Source: Fusibacter sp. A1 (GTDB taxonomy: Bacteria > Bacillota > Clostridia > Peptostreptococcales > Acidaminobacteraceae). Taken from it: a stretch of 64,000 nt of DNA. Positions within the stretch are counted from its first letter, which is position 1. Each line of letters opens with the position of its first letter. A program made the translations under genes and the position numbers. The notes beneath the pieces are model-generated. The model was not told the origin of the DNA. It ran no database searches and worked only from the letters and a program-made list of their open reading frames with translations. The stretch lies in contig NZ_QQWI01000001.1 in the NCBI RefSeq assembly GCF_004125825.1, forward strand, positions 124,001 to 188,000. Reading direction: 5' to 3'. Below, in pieces: positions 27,079 through 36,387 of this stretch.

Positions 27079-29139
27079 TTACCTAAGTCTAAGACTTGTC
27101 AAGCTGTTGATATCCAAGATCAGACTGATGCTGCCATCACCCAGCAGCGTGCATCCCGCAAGACCTACAATCGCTTTTGTCTTTGTTATATATTCAGGTA
27201 AGGTCTTTACAACCACCTGTTGCTGTCCTAGCAGTTCATCTGCGAATAGGCACAGGGCCTTGTCATCCTGTTCGATCATGATGAGAATTCCACTGTCAAA
27301 ATTCGTAATCGCATCTGGAACCTTGTACATCTCATGAAGCCGCAGAACCGGGAAGCTTTCACCCCGAATCATCACCATTTCGTTTCCTTCAGGATCCTTG
27401 ATACATTCTTTCACGCTCGGCCTGAAGGATTCTTTGATGTTCACCAGCGGAATGGTATATCTCGCTTCACCTACGCGCAGGTTCATTCCTTCAATAATTG
27501 CAAGGGTCAAAGGTATTTTTAGCGTCATGGTGGTGCCGTGGCCGGGAGTGCTGTCGACAACCACAACTCCACGGACCGCTTCAAGATTTTTAGCAACCAC
27601 GTCCATGCCTACACCTCTTCCTGAATACTCGGATACCTCCTCTTTTGTAGAGAATCCAGGTAAAAGAATCAGATGGTCGATTTCATGGTCTGTCATCTCA
27701 TGCTCTGGCTTACTCAAGATGCCTTGCTCCTTAGCCTTATCGAGTATCGCTTTACGATTTAACCCCTTTCCGTCGTCTTTGATGATGATCAGAACATCCG
27801 ATCCGACGTTTCTCGCTTCAAGCGTGATTTGCCCTCTAGCTGGCTTTCCAGCTTCTTCCCTCGATTCACGAGCTTCAATCCCGTGATCTATTGAATTTCT
27901 GATGATATGCATCAGGGGGTCTGAGATATGTTCGATGATATTCTTATCCACTTCTGTTTCTTCACCGCTAAGTATGAGATCCACATCCTTGCCGAGGTTC
28001 TTACTCATGTCTCTCACAATTCGGTGCATCTTCACAAAAGTGCCCGATAATGGAACCATCCGGACTGACATCACCATATCCTGAAGTTCACTTGTTATTT
28101 TATGTAGTTGTTGTGATGCTTTCTGATAGCTGATGGATTCAATCCGTTCAGCTTCAGGATTTCGTGTCACCATCGCTTCAGCGATAACCAGCTCACCCAC
28201 AAGATCCATCAGTTGGTCCAGTTTTTCAACATGAACGCTAATCATTGAAGGCAGGTGTTTTACCAGTTCCTTGTCCTCTTTCTTTTCAGCGGCTTCGATC
28301 ACCGGTTTCTTTATCTGCTTCGATTCGATGATCACAGGTTCAGGTACTTCTTCTCTTGAGTTTGTATACTCCTCGATACCGATGTCTTCTAGTTGAAGCC
28401 GCTTTAGAAAGAAGGTCGTGTTCAACTGTTCTTCTATGGCATCCCTTGATTCGACACTCTTTATCCAAAGCTTAAATCCGTTTTCTCTTATGACCTCGCT
28501 TGTATTCTCGTTTTCTGCGATATCGGTTGGGATATGATGGATCTCTGTCGCCTTCTCATTGAGTCCGAACACAACCGTATAGGCACGGACATTCTCCATC
28601 TCGCACCCGTCATCGAAATCAATTCTCGCATAAAAGTAATTAAAGGAGTCATTGCTTTCTTTTACATGCGGGATATAGAACTGTTGCTTCTGTTCCACTT
28701 GCTTTAGCTTATCGGACTTTACTGCGTCATTTGACTTGATTTCTTTTAAAAATGCCGATAAGGTCTCATTGAGCGGGTCAGGATTCCCATCAGGTTCATC
28801 TCCATTCTGGATTTTCACGACTTCTACTTTGACAAAATCGGAAACATCCAGAACCAAGTCGACAAGATCGGAATGTGAATAGACGATGTTCAAGTTTTCG
28901 CGGATAATAAAAAAGATGTCTTCAAGCTTATGCGCGAGCATAGTAATGCCGTTGAACATCATCATGGAAGATGAACCCTTTATCGTATGCATATGCCTGA
29001 ATATGTCATTGACTGCCTTTTCATTGAAAGTGCCGGAGCTTTCATTGGAAATGATCAGCTGTTCCAGCTGTTCTAGAATTTGCATTGTCTCATGTATGTA
29101 CAGTTCGAGCATGGGATCATTCGTATTGATTGTTGACAT
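27079..29139 (-). CDS. cheA: Chemotaxis sensor histidine kinase CheA
   Basis: 686 residues. P1 domain with phospho-acceptor His in RHMHTIKGSS near 51; a poorly conserved middle that could be P2; dimerisation P3 starting near 300; kinase P4 with HIIRNSIDHGIE (N-box), DDGKGL and GRGVGMDVV (G-boxes); and C-terminal CheW-like P5. First gene of the operon cheA-cheW-mcp-cheR-cheB-cheY, with AGAGGAGG before the ATG. A complete adaptation pair is present, but no CheC, CheD, CheX or CheZ phosphatase, so signal termination must come from elsewhere. Confidence 0.96.
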   Translation of the reverse strand: MSTINTNDPMLELYIHETMQILEQLEQLIISNESSGTFNEKAVNDIFRHMHTIKGSSSMMMFNGITMLAHKLEDIFFIIRENLNIVYSHSDLVDLVLDVSDFVKVEVVKIQNGDEPDGNPDPLNETLSAFLKEIKSNDAVKSDKLKQVEQKQQFYIPHVKESNDSFNYFYARIDFDDGCEMENVRAYTVVFGLNEKATEIHHIPTDIAENENTSEVIRENGFKLWIKSVESRDAIEEQLNTTFFLKRLQLEDIGIEEYTNSREEVPEPVIIESKQIKKPVIEAAEKKEDKELVKHLPSMISVHVEKLDQLMDLVGELVIAEAMVTRNPEAERIESISYQKASQQLHKITSELQDMVMSVRMVPLSGTFVKMHRIVRDMSKNLGKDVDLILSGEETEVDKNIIEHISDPLMHIIRNSIDHGIEARESREEAGKPARGQITLEARNVGSDVLIIIKDDGKGLNRKAILDKAKEQGILSKPEHEMTDHEIDHLILLPGFSTKEEVSEYSGRGVGMDVVAKNLEAVRGVVVVDSTPGHGTTMTLKIPLTLAIIEGMNLRVGEARYTIPLVNIKESFRPSVKECIKDPEGNEMVMIRGESFPVLRLHEMYKVPDAITNFDSGILIMIEQDDKALCLFADELLGQQQVVVKTLPEYITKTKAIVGLAGCTLLGDGSISLILDINSLTSLRLR

Positions 29140-29225
29140 ATGGTCACCTCCTCTTGAGGGTTACAACGACTTAATTATCGATGTTCAGTTAGTACCCCTA
29201 CAACAAAATAAGCAAACTAAAATAA

Positions 29226-29256
29226 AGAAAAACAAACCTAACTGGTTTGTTTTTCT
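29226..29256 (-). terminator. Terminator of the aspartyl-tRNA synthetase gene
   Basis: AGAAAAACAAACC pairs perfectly with GGTTTGTTTTTCT around a five-base loop. It lies between the synthetase stop and the cheA operon. Confidence 0.85.
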
Positions 29257-29308
29257 GCATAAGTGGTTCACTGTATTTGCAATCGTTTAATAGATTGAAG
29301 GTACTTGA

Positions 29309-30598
29309 TCATGGAGTCAATCTGGTGTTGTCTCTAGGAAACAAAGTGGCTCTTCTGATGTTCTTGTAGCCTAGCAGCTGCGCTGTGATACGCTCCAGTC
29401 CGATTGCCAGACCACCATGCGGAGGCGCGCCGTATCTGAAGGTTTCCAGGTAGCTCGCATAGTTTTCAGATTCGAGACCCTTATATCGCATACTGGCACT
29501 CAGCGCTTCCTCCTCGTGGATTCTAAGCCCGCCAGTCGTTATTTCAAGCCCTTTGAACAAGAGGTCGAAGCTATGTGTCTCTGACTCACCGCACGCCTTT
29601 GTATACATGGGCCTTTTAGTCCTTGGGTAATGGGTCAAAAACAGAAAATCAGATCCTGTCAGTTCCTTGACATGGGCGGCAATCAGTTTTTCACCTTCGG
29701 GGTCCAGGTCTCCCTCAAGCTCAGTTTTGCCGTAGTGGTCTTTGAGTATCTCAATCGCCTGTGACAACTTCATTCGTGGAATCGATTCTGGCACGTCGGG
29801 CAAAGCGACTTCAAGCAGCTCAAGCTCGCCTTCGCATGTCTTCCTAACATGTTCGAGCATGCTCGAAAGCAGCTGTGTCTCAAGGTCCATCAGATCGCCT
29901 TCTGAGGTGATGAATCCCATTTCAAGGTCCATGCTCACGTATTCGTTCAGATGCCTTGACGTGCTATGGGATTCGGCTCTAAAGACCGATCCTATCTCAA
30001 ACACCCTTTCCATACCTGCCACAACCATCATCTGCTTATAAAACTGGGGGCTTTGCGCAAGGTAGGCGGTCTGTCCGAAATAATCGAGACTGAATACTCC
30101 AGCACCGCCTTCCGCGCCTTCTTTTACGAGCTTCGGGGTGTGGATTTCTGTAAATTCGTTGGCTCTTAAAAAGTTTGCGAATCCTTCACACAGAGCCGCT
30201 TGAATTTTGAAAGTAGCCTGTTCCATCTGATGCCTTAAGGCGAGCACCCTATGATTCAATATTGTTTCAAGTCCCGCTTCAAGTGTTTGCCCGTTGATCT
30301 GTATCGGTAAGTCCTCACTGACTTTACTCAGTACTTCTATCGCGGTGGCTTGTAGTTCGATCGGTCCTAGCTTATTCTGATTTTCAACAACGGTTCCAGT
30401 GACACTGACAACAGCTTCAAGCCTCAGGTCGGCTTCTTCAACTACTTGGGGCGACATTGCGACTTGAATAAGCCCTGTACGGTCCCTTAAAATTACAAAG
30501 ACAACCGCTTTCAGCTTGCGTATACGGTGTACCCATCCGCTGATTTTAACCGTCTGGTTCACATGTTCATTTAGGCTTTTGATCATTGTTCTTTTCAT
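29309..30598 (-). CDS. aspS: Archaeal-type aspartyl-tRNA synthetase (possibly non-discriminating)
   Basis: 429-residue class IIb synthetase. The N-terminal OB-fold anticodon-binding domain (VKISGWVHRIRKLKAVVFVILRDRTG) is followed by motif 2 (FEIGSVFRAESHSTSRHLNEY, quoted in part) and motif 3 (GGLAIGLERITAQLL). Length and motifs match the archaeal/eukaryal AspRS type, not the ~590-residue bacterial AspRS with its GAD insertion. Such enzymes in some Clostridia charge tRNA-Asp and often tRNA-Asn. AsnRS is the main alternative, since the families are close. RBS GGAGGAA. A T-box leader with a probable GAC (Asp) specifier precedes the gene and supports Asp. Confidence 0.85.
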   Translation of the reverse strand: MKRTMIKSLNEHVNQTVKISGWVHRIRKLKAVVFVILRDRTGLIQVAMSPQVVEEADLRLEAVVSVTGTVVENQNKLGPIELQATAIEVLSKVSEDLPIQINGQTLEAGLETILNHRVLALRHQMEQATFKIQAALCEGFANFLRANEFTEIHTPKLVKEGAEGGAGVFSLDYFGQTAYLAQSPQFYKQMMVVAGMERVFEIGSVFRAESHSTSRHLNEYVSMDLEMGFITSEGDLMDLETQLLSSMLEHVRKTCEGELELLEVALPDVPESIPRMKLSQAIEILKDHYGKTELEGDLDPEGEKLIAAHVKELTGSDFLFLTHYPRTKRPMYTKACGESETHSFDLLFKGLEITTGGLRIHEEEALSASMRYKGLESENYASYLETFRYGAPPHGGLAIGLERITAQLLGYKNIRRATLFPRDNTRLTP

Positions 30599-30637
30599 GA
30601 GGTTCCTCCATCACATTTTTCACTAGGTTCAAAAAGC

Positions 30638-30672
30638 TAAAAAGCCCCTTGAACAATGCCTGTTCAAGGGGC
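30638..30672 (-). terminator. Second (proximal) T-box terminator
   Basis: GCCCCTTGAACA pairs with TGTTCAAGGGGC around a five-base loop, followed by T5 on the minus strand. Confidence 0.85.
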
Positions 30673-30732
30673 GTAATCTACGCGGTGCCACCCTTTTTTA
30701 ACTTTTGCCAGGTTCAGGTAGGGTCTACAAAA

Positions 30733-30761
30733 ACAAAAAATCCGCTCCTGTATAGGAGCGA
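30733..30761 (-). terminator. First (distal) T-box terminator
   Basis: CGCTCCT/AGGAGCG stem with a short loop, then GATTTTTTGTTTTT on the minus strand. Confidence 0.85.
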
Positions 30762-30969
30762 ATGCTGTATTCGCGGTACCATCCTAGTTGACTCTGACAA
30801 ATAGTCCTCTTAAGCCCCTATAACGTGGGAATACGGTTTGCGCTAATAGACGTTCACACAAACACCTCATGGATGTCTTTCCTGACAAAACGTCGCACAA
30901 GGCTCTCACCGTCCCTTGTTCGCTTAAGCTTGTTCTTGTCGGTACTTTTCCAGTCATTGGTTTTTTATG

Positions 30970-30998
30970 AGTATATAAAAGTTTTTTAGTGTTGTCAA
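30970..30998 (-). promoter_or_regulatory. Promoter of the T-box/synthetase transcript
   Basis: Perfect -35 TTGACA (30993-30998), 17-bp spacer, -10 TATACT (30970-30975). Confidence 0.8.
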
Positions 30999-31009
30999 GG
31001 GGGATTTCC

Positions 31010-31083
31010 GTATGTGGCCTGCGGCCACGCTATACCAGAATTGTGGTGGCCTGTGGCCACATACAGCCATAGCGCAAGCTATG
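31010..31083. repeat. Palindromic repeat cluster
   Basis: Two near-identical 15-bp palindromes, GTGGCCTGCGGCCAC (31014-31028) and GTGGCCTGTGGCCAC (31046-31060), lie inside a larger inverted repeat GTATGTGGCC...GGCCACATAC (31010-31064). CATAGC-GCAA-GCTATG follows at 31068-31083. The patch is markedly more GC-rich than its surroundings and resembles a REP/BIME-type mobile repeat. Confidence 0.6.
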
Positions 31084-31155
31084 TACAACCCGAGTGCGTA
31101 GCACAAGAGTATGGCCCGAGCCCCGCGAGGTACAACCCTGTTTCCCCCAAAAAAC

Positions 31156-31188
31156 TCAAAAAAAACGCCATTTCTCAAGAAACAGCGC
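31156..31188 (-). terminator. Probable terminator of the GGDEF-EAL gene
   Basis: An imperfect stem (GCGCTGTTTC with GAAATGGCG) overlapping the stop codon is followed by eight T residues on the minus strand. Confidence 0.55.
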
Positions 31189-33496
31189 CTTTACATCCAT
31201 CTTTACTCTCCAAATATATTTTCTCAAACTTCTCACCGTCCACAGGTTTTCCAAGCAGATAGCCCTGAATCGTATGGCAATCGAGTTCTTGAAGAAGTTT
31301 TAGCTGCATTTCGGTTTCTACACCTTCTGCTATGGTTTTAAGCCCCATTCCTTTTGCAACCATGACAATGGCATTCACGATCAAAAGGTCATCTTTGTCC
31401 GTCGCTATGTTGTCGATAAGCTCCTTGGCGATCTTGAGCGTATCCACATCAAATCTCTTGATATAGCTCAGCGAGGAATACCCAGTACCGAAGTCGTCAA
31501 TTGAGATGTTGACTCCCATATCGCTTAACCCCATGAATATTTCTTCCATTCTTGTGGAGGAGTTCATGGCGCTGTGTTCTGTTATTTCAATATCAATCCA
31601 AGATGGCTTCACGCCAGTCGTTGCCATCAACTCTTTAATGTCTTTGAAGAAATCCACACCATCCAGACAGATCGGTGATGTGTTGATCGCGATGGTCAGT
31701 TCCATGCCGTACTTCTCGTTCCAATTCTTAATCTGTAAACATGCCGTTCTGCTCACCCACTCGCTGATGTCAACAATCAGTCCGGCTTCTTCCGCAATCG
31801 GTATGAATTCCGCAGGCGAGATAAAGCCTTCGACTGGATGATACCATCTGATTAGCGCTTCCATTCCTGTAAGGACCTTGGTTTTAGCATTGAACTGTGG
31901 CTGGTAGTAGAGCTCAAAGTCGTTATTTATCGCCGCGTTTCTGAGAAGTAGCTCAAGATGGTTCCTACGCTCTATGCGCTCGATCAGCTGCGAGGTATAG
32001 AACACATAGTTTTCATTGGAATCGGAAGCTTTCGCATGATACATCGCTATATCTGCGAACTTCATCAGCTCTTCCGACGTCAGGGCATCTTTAGGGTATC
32101 TGGCGATACCGATACTGACATCGACATTGAAGATGTATTTGTCGATGACGATACCTTGACTCAGGCAGCCGATCATGCGCTGTGAAACATCTTCAAGGAT
32201 GGCATTGCTGTCGGCAGTCAAGGCGACAGCGAACTCGTCTCCACCGAATCTAGAAATCATGAATTCGCCTTCTGACAATTTACTTAAGCGTTTTGCAACT
32301 TCTTTGAGTACAGCGTCTCCCATGCTATGGCCGTGTAAATCGTTGATCACCTTAAACCTGTCAAGGTCCATGAAAAACACAGAAAAGGCGGTCTTATTCT
32401 CCTCTATCAAGCCCTTGAGATACTCTAAAAAGTAAGATCTGTTATAAAGTCCGGTCAAGTAATCTGTAGTGGACCTCTCGAACAACTTGTTGTTAAGCGC
32501 GACCAGCTCTCTGGTTTTAAGGTCCACGGTTTCTTCAAGAGTAGCCTTCTGCAAGGTTTCTCTTTTTAAAAGTGTTTCCACAAGATAAGACTTTTGAACA
32601 TAATGTGAAAATGCCAGATTCAAGACAATCGCCAGAAACATGATCGCAAGATAGTGTAGATCGATCACCTTTAAAAGGAATGCTGCGATCGGCACCATCG
32701 AAATCACCCACACCGCTTTTGTCTTACCGATATTCTCAGGTGCCCTGAAGAGCGTATCCGCAGTTGGTTTATTGTTCTGATAGTCGATAATCCCGACAAT
32801 GACAAACAGCGTGAAGCTCGCTAAGAACATCACATCCGAAATTGAATTGGCGATATAGGTATCATAGTAATAGCTGAAGATGAATATCTGATCTGAAACG
32901 ATATAAATTAAAAATGCAAGCGCACCCAATAAAAGCTCGATAGGTATTTTTTTCATTCTCGATGAAAAGAGCATCGCAAGTATGACAACACCTGTGCACA
33001 CATCTGTCACCATGTAAATCACAAGACTGATAAAATCCACATTCGATAGAATCGTCAGATCGATGTTTTTCAGCAACATGCTGCTCGCCAAACCGAGCAA
33101 TATGATAAAGACAAGCCCCATATCAAGCAGTAGTTGCATACGGTGCCATTTAGTTATGTTTTTGTAAAAATAGTCTATGATCGCGAATACCATAAAGATA
33201 TTGGGTAGCGCATAGATGTACAGCAGCAGGGTCGATTCATTAGGATCGATCGACGTAAAATGTTCGTAGTAAAGCCATAGTGTATCCGCAATGGCCCATG
33301 CAAATGGCATAAGAGCCACCAAAAACCATGTATACTTAAATTTACCTGCCTTTTTTGCAAAGTAAAATAGCACCCCTGCTGCAAAGAAGTTATGCAGCAG
33401 CGATACTGTATCCGTTGTAAATTCAGATATATTGATAAAATAGACATATGCCATTAAAAATAAAATTTGTATTGCGCCAATTAGTTTTAGCTTCAT
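31175..33496 (-). CDS. Membrane GGDEF-EAL protein (cyclic di-GMP turnover)
   Basis: About 773 residues. The first ~300 form eight or nine membrane segments (MASE-like sensor), then a short coiled coil, a GGDEF domain with an intact FGGDEF motif and an EAL domain with MEALIRW and DDFGTGYSSLSY. No RxxD inhibitory site is seen five residues ahead of GGDEF. Both catalytic motifs look intact, so it could make and degrade c-di-GMP, with the balance set by the membrane sensor. ATG 33496 (GTAGGA upstream) is preferred over ATG 33526. Confidence 0.93.
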   Translation of the reverse strand: MKLKLIGAIQILFLMAYVYFINISEFTTDTVSLLHNFFAAGVLFYFAKKAGKFKYTWFLVALMPFAWAIADTLWLYYEHFTSIDPNESTLLLYIYALPNIFMVFAIIDYFYKNITKWHRMQLLLDMGLVFIILLGLASSMLLKNIDLTILSNVDFISLVIYMVTDVCTGVVILAMLFSSRMKKIPIELLLGALAFLIYIVSDQIFIFSYYYDTYIANSISDVMFLASFTLFVIVGIIDYQNNKPTADTLFRAPENIGKTKAVWVISMVPIAAFLLKVIDLHYLAIMFLAIVLNLAFSHYVQKSYLVETLLKRETLQKATLEETVDLKTRELVALNNKLFERSTTDYLTGLYNRSYFLEYLKGLIEENKTAFSVFFMDLDRFKVINDLHGHSMGDAVLKEVAKRLSKLSEGEFMISRFGGDEFAVALTADSNAILEDVSQRMIGCLSQGIVIDKYIFNVDVSIGIARYPKDALTSEELMKFADIAMYHAKASDSNENYVFYTSQLIERIERRNHLELLLRNAAINNDFELYYQPQFNAKTKVLTGMEALIRWYHPVEGFISPAEFIPIAEEAGLIVDISEWVSRTACLQIKNWNEKYGMELTIAINTSPICLDGVDFFKDIKELMATTGVKPSWIDIEITEHSAMNSSTRMEEIFMGLSDMGVNISIDDFGTGYSSLSYIKRFDVDTLKIAKELIDNIATDKDDLLIVNAIVMVAKGMGLKTIAEGVETEMQLKLLQELDCHTIQGYLLGKPVDGEKFEKIYLESKDGCKGAVS

Positions 33497-33587
33497 TCGA
33501 GTCCTACACTTTCTGATATCACGCATAGGTATAATTTACATTATCGTAATACAAATAGCAAGAAGAACTCAACCGATTCAATATTAT

Positions 33588-35492
33588 TTATGCGAGATTC
33601 AAAACCACCTTGAACATATCTCCATCGATACTTAACCTCATATCCGCCTGAAGTACTTTTGAAAGACTCATCGCAATCGAAAGTCCCAAGCCGTTTCCAG
33701 CTGTCGACCTTGCTTCTTCACCTCTTGTAAATCTTTGAAGCAGTTCCTCTACAGGCATGTTGAGCGGTTCTTTGGAAATGTTTTTCAGTTCTACTTCAAA
33801 AAGATGGTTTTCCTTTTTCAGGTTGATATAGACACGGGTTCCCTGCATGGTGTACTTGGTGATGTTGGATAGCAAGTTGTCAAATATCCTATGAAGCAGC
33901 ACAGGGTCTGAGGTAATGCTCGCAGAAGAAAGCGTAGTGTTGACGATTAGATCAATACCTGCAGCGTGCGCTTGTTCTTCGTATTCGCCGCTTACTTGGT
34001 GGACCAGTTCGAGCAAATCAAGTGTCGTCTCATTTACCTCGATATGTCCACTATTGACTTTTGACGCTTCGACAAGCTGATTGATCAGGTGGTTTAGTCG
34101 TTGGGCCTTATCCTGTAGGATTCCGACGTATTTTCCTGCTGTTTCGTTGTCGAGGTCTTCCTTAGCAAGCAGGTCCGTATAGGCGACAATCGAGGTCAGA
34201 GGATTCTTGAGGTCGTGCGTCACGTTTGTGATCAATTCGGTTTTCAACTTTTCACTTTTAACCGCTTTTTCCACAGACAGCTTCATGCCTTCATTAAGCG
34301 TGTTCAACCTCTGGGCGATAGGAAGAAAAGTAGCTTTGATGTCTCCAACTGTGATCTGCTCTTCCAGATTGCCAAAGGACTGATTCTCAATGAACTGATC
34401 GATGATTTTTACAGATTCCAGATGCTGGTATAGTTTTACTGTGGCTATCGTATTGAGCGTCAGAGTCAGAAACATCGCTAGGACCCCGACATCTTCTGTG
34501 ACCAGAAGATAGGCGGCTAGGATATTGATCATCAGGAGCCCGTTAAGATAAAAGATCCACGAAGGTTTAAAAATACGTTTCCAAGTCATTCGATCGAATA
34601 GGTTGAACACCTTTTTAAACAGCCAGTAGATAAACCAGCTCCTCCAAAACGTACGTGATTTGATTCGCCTTGCCAGTGACAATTCAAAAATGACGAACAT
34701 AAGCATCGAAAAGACGACCGCAACCGCTACCAGAGGAAAACTCTCCACTTCGATCAAATTGACGATGAAAACAAGCGGAGTGATTGAAAGCGTGCCGAAT
34801 AGAATAGTCAACCATTCAAAAGGGACCCTGTCAAGACCTTTTGACTCAACTTCACCGTGAGGATGCTTTTGACCGGCGACCACATTGAGAAAAGCAAGCG
34901 ATAAGAACCATATCAGAACATATGCAATCAAATTTGCTATGACTGAGGTTTGCCTTGCTTTGAAATAGGTAAACTGCCGATATATCCGCCCGATTTCGCC
35001 TTTATCACTAATGGGCGAGACCTTCATATAGATCTTTACAGGTCTTTCAATCTTCCAGTCCAACGTAGTCGCTCTTAATTGATTGTCCCAGTTTCCGAAG
35101 TGATAGTATGTGCCAACTGCATCATAGTCGGAATAGGTCATCTCCTCTTCGCTTACAAGTAGCGCGAACTCGCCGGAATAATAGGTGTCCAGATCTGATC
35201 CATAGGGTTCGTTGCCCGTGATTTTTTTGCCACTTGCATCAACAACCGTATATCTGAACGATGTTGAGACATCTGCTCCTTTAAGTCGCTCACGATCATA
35301 TTCAAGTGTCTGCAAAAGATCATTGAAAAGACTGAAATAGGTACTTCTAAACTCATTCACTTCAATGAGGGTGTTGCTAAAAAGATTATCCAAGTTCATC
35401 ACAAGCGATCTGCCTGTATCCATTACCACTGCAAAGGTAACAGCGATCATGATCATAACTACCGCTAGTTTTACAGAAGTCTTATACATCAT
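33588..35492 (-). CDS. Membrane sensor histidine kinase
   Basis: About 634 residues: membrane segment near the N terminus, an extracytoplasmic stretch of ~140 residues, then at least four more membrane segments, and a C-terminal kinase with H-box VTHDLKNPLTSIVAYTD, N-box DNLLSNITKYT and G-box GNGLGLSIAMS. The ATG at 35492 (or 35489) lies inside the last codons of the upstream response-regulator gene, so the two are translationally coupled. Overall shape resembles the VanS/LytS-like polytopic kinases of Clostridia. Signal unknown. Confidence 0.92.
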   Translation of the reverse strand: MMYKTSVKLAVVMIMIAVTFAVVMDTGRSLVMNLDNLFSNTLIEVNEFRSTYFSLFNDLLQTLEYDRERLKGADVSTSFRYTVVDASGKKITGNEPYGSDLDTYYSGEFALLVSEEEMTYSDYDAVGTYYHFGNWDNQLRATTLDWKIERPVKIYMKVSPISDKGEIGRIYRQFTYFKARQTSVIANLIAYVLIWFLSLAFLNVVAGQKHPHGEVESKGLDRVPFEWLTILFGTLSITPLVFIVNLIEVESFPLVAVAVVFSMLMFVIFELSLARRIKSRTFWRSWFIYWLFKKVFNLFDRMTWKRIFKPSWIFYLNGLLMINILAAYLLVTEDVGVLAMFLTLTLNTIATVKLYQHLESVKIIDQFIENQSFGNLEEQITVGDIKATFLPIAQRLNTLNEGMKLSVEKAVKSEKLKTELITNVTHDLKNPLTSIVAYTDLLAKEDLDNETAGKYVGILQDKAQRLNHLINQLVEASKVNSGHIEVNETTLDLLELVHQVSGEYEEQAHAAGIDLIVNTTLSSASITSDPVLLHRIFDNLLSNITKYTMQGTRVYINLKKENHLFEVELKNISKEPLNMPVEELLQRFTRGEEARSTAGNGLGLSIAMSLSKVLQADMRLSIDGDMFKVVLNLA

Positions 35493-36180
35493 ATTTTTCA
35501 ATTTTATAACCAATTCCCCACACCACCTTCAAGTATTTTGGATTTTTGGGATCTATTTCGATCTTTTCCCTGATCCTTCGTATATGCACAGCCACCGCGT
35601 TGTTTGCAGCGACTGCCACATCGTTCCAAGCTCTTTCATAAAGCTCATCGATTGAAAACACCCTACCTAGATGGTTCATCAAAACTGATAAGATCTTCCA
35701 TTCTGTGGCCGTTACAGAAATCACCGCACCATCGACTGTCACAATCTTCATATGGGTATCCATTTCGAGCCCGCCTGTTTTTAGGATATGTTCCTCTACA
35801 GTCCTGTTTCCAAGCTGAGTGTATCTTCTTAGCTGCGCCTTGACCCTCGCGACCATTTCAAGCGGATTGTACGGCTTTGTGATATAGTCGTCCGCTCCAA
35901 AGTTGAGTCCGATGATCTTGTCCGTGTTTTCCGACTTAGCAGATAGGAAGATGATTGGCACATTGCTTGTCTCACGCATCTTTGCAACCGTTGTAAGTCC
36001 GTCCTGTTCTGGCATCATGATATCCATCATGACAAGGTGAACCTCGTTTTCATCAAGTATCTCCACTGCCTGCTTGCCGTTATATGCCTTATAGGCGTCG
36101 ATGCCTTCATGCTTTAGGTAGATACATATGGCATCCACGATATCCTTGTCATCATCGCACACTAATAGTTTATACTTCAT
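35482..36180 (-). CDS. OmpR-family response regulator
   Basis: 232 residues: receiver domain (LLVCDDDKDIVDAI, phospho-Asp in VMMDIMMPEQDG, Lys in ITKPYNPLE) and a C-terminal winged helix ending VVWGIGYKIEKYDV. ATG 36180 is preceded by AAAGGGGGG; a longer frame to 36246 has no ribosome binding site. Cognate of the overlapping kinase. Confidence 0.95.
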   Translation of the reverse strand: MKYKLLVCDDDKDIVDAICIYLKHEGIDAYKAYNGKQAVEILDENEVHLVMMDIMMPEQDGLTTVAKMRETSNVPIIFLSAKSENTDKIIGLNFGADDYITKPYNPLEMVARVKAQLRRYTQLGNRTVEEHILKTGGLEMDTHMKIVTVDGAVISVTATEWKILSVLMNHLGRVFSIDELYERAWNDVAVAANNAVAVHIRRIREKIEIDPKNPKYLKVVWGIGYKIEKYDV

Positions 36181-36341
36181 AGGTCCCCCCTTTTTATCTA
36201 GATAAAAATCACTTTGCTTTCTGAAAGCAGATAGCGATTTTCTCAATTATAACATCCTGATTAGTGTTGATGTAGGTCTATTGTAATATTTAGTTTTAAC
36301 AGAAAGCACAGGCTATTTCTTACAAATTTCTTACTTTCATA

Positions 36342-36374
36342 AAAAAAACACTTCTCATTCGAAAAGTGTTTTTT
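36342..36374 (-). terminator. Terminator after the 207-residue unknown gene
   Basis: AAAAAACACTT pairs with AAGTGTTTTTT around a ten-base loop, T-tract included, just past the stop at 36388. Confidence 0.8.
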
Positions 36375-36387
36375 GATAAGCTGTCTT

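Larger units (their letters stand above)
30602..30960 (-). promoter_or_regulatory. T-box riboswitch with duplicated antiterminator/terminator module
   Basis: Minus-strand leader. Stem I contains GGTGAGAGCC and a probable specifier GAC (Asp) at 30875-30877 within GAAAGACATCC. The first T-box sequence AGGATGGTACCGCG is at 30772-30785, followed by a terminator (stem CGCTCCT/AGGAGCG, 30733-30761). Then, only ~40 bases later and without a second stem I, comes a second T-box sequence AGGGTGGCACCGCG at 30681-30694 followed by a second terminator (30638-30672). Uncharged tRNA should pair with the T-box and prevent termination, raising synthetase expression. The second unit would give an extra checkpoint. 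Confidence 0.88.

Noticed and set aside
22225-29139. Flagellar chemotaxis locus
   Set aside because: No flagellar gene is in the window; the che operon is described without assuming motility.
29140-29200. Sigma-28 type promoter for the che operon (CATCGATAA)
   Set aside because: A -10-like element is present but no TAAA -35 at the right distance.
30954-31178. 74-codon minus-strand frame across the palindromic region
   Set aside because: It runs through the promoter, palindromic repeats and terminator, with no ribosome binding site.
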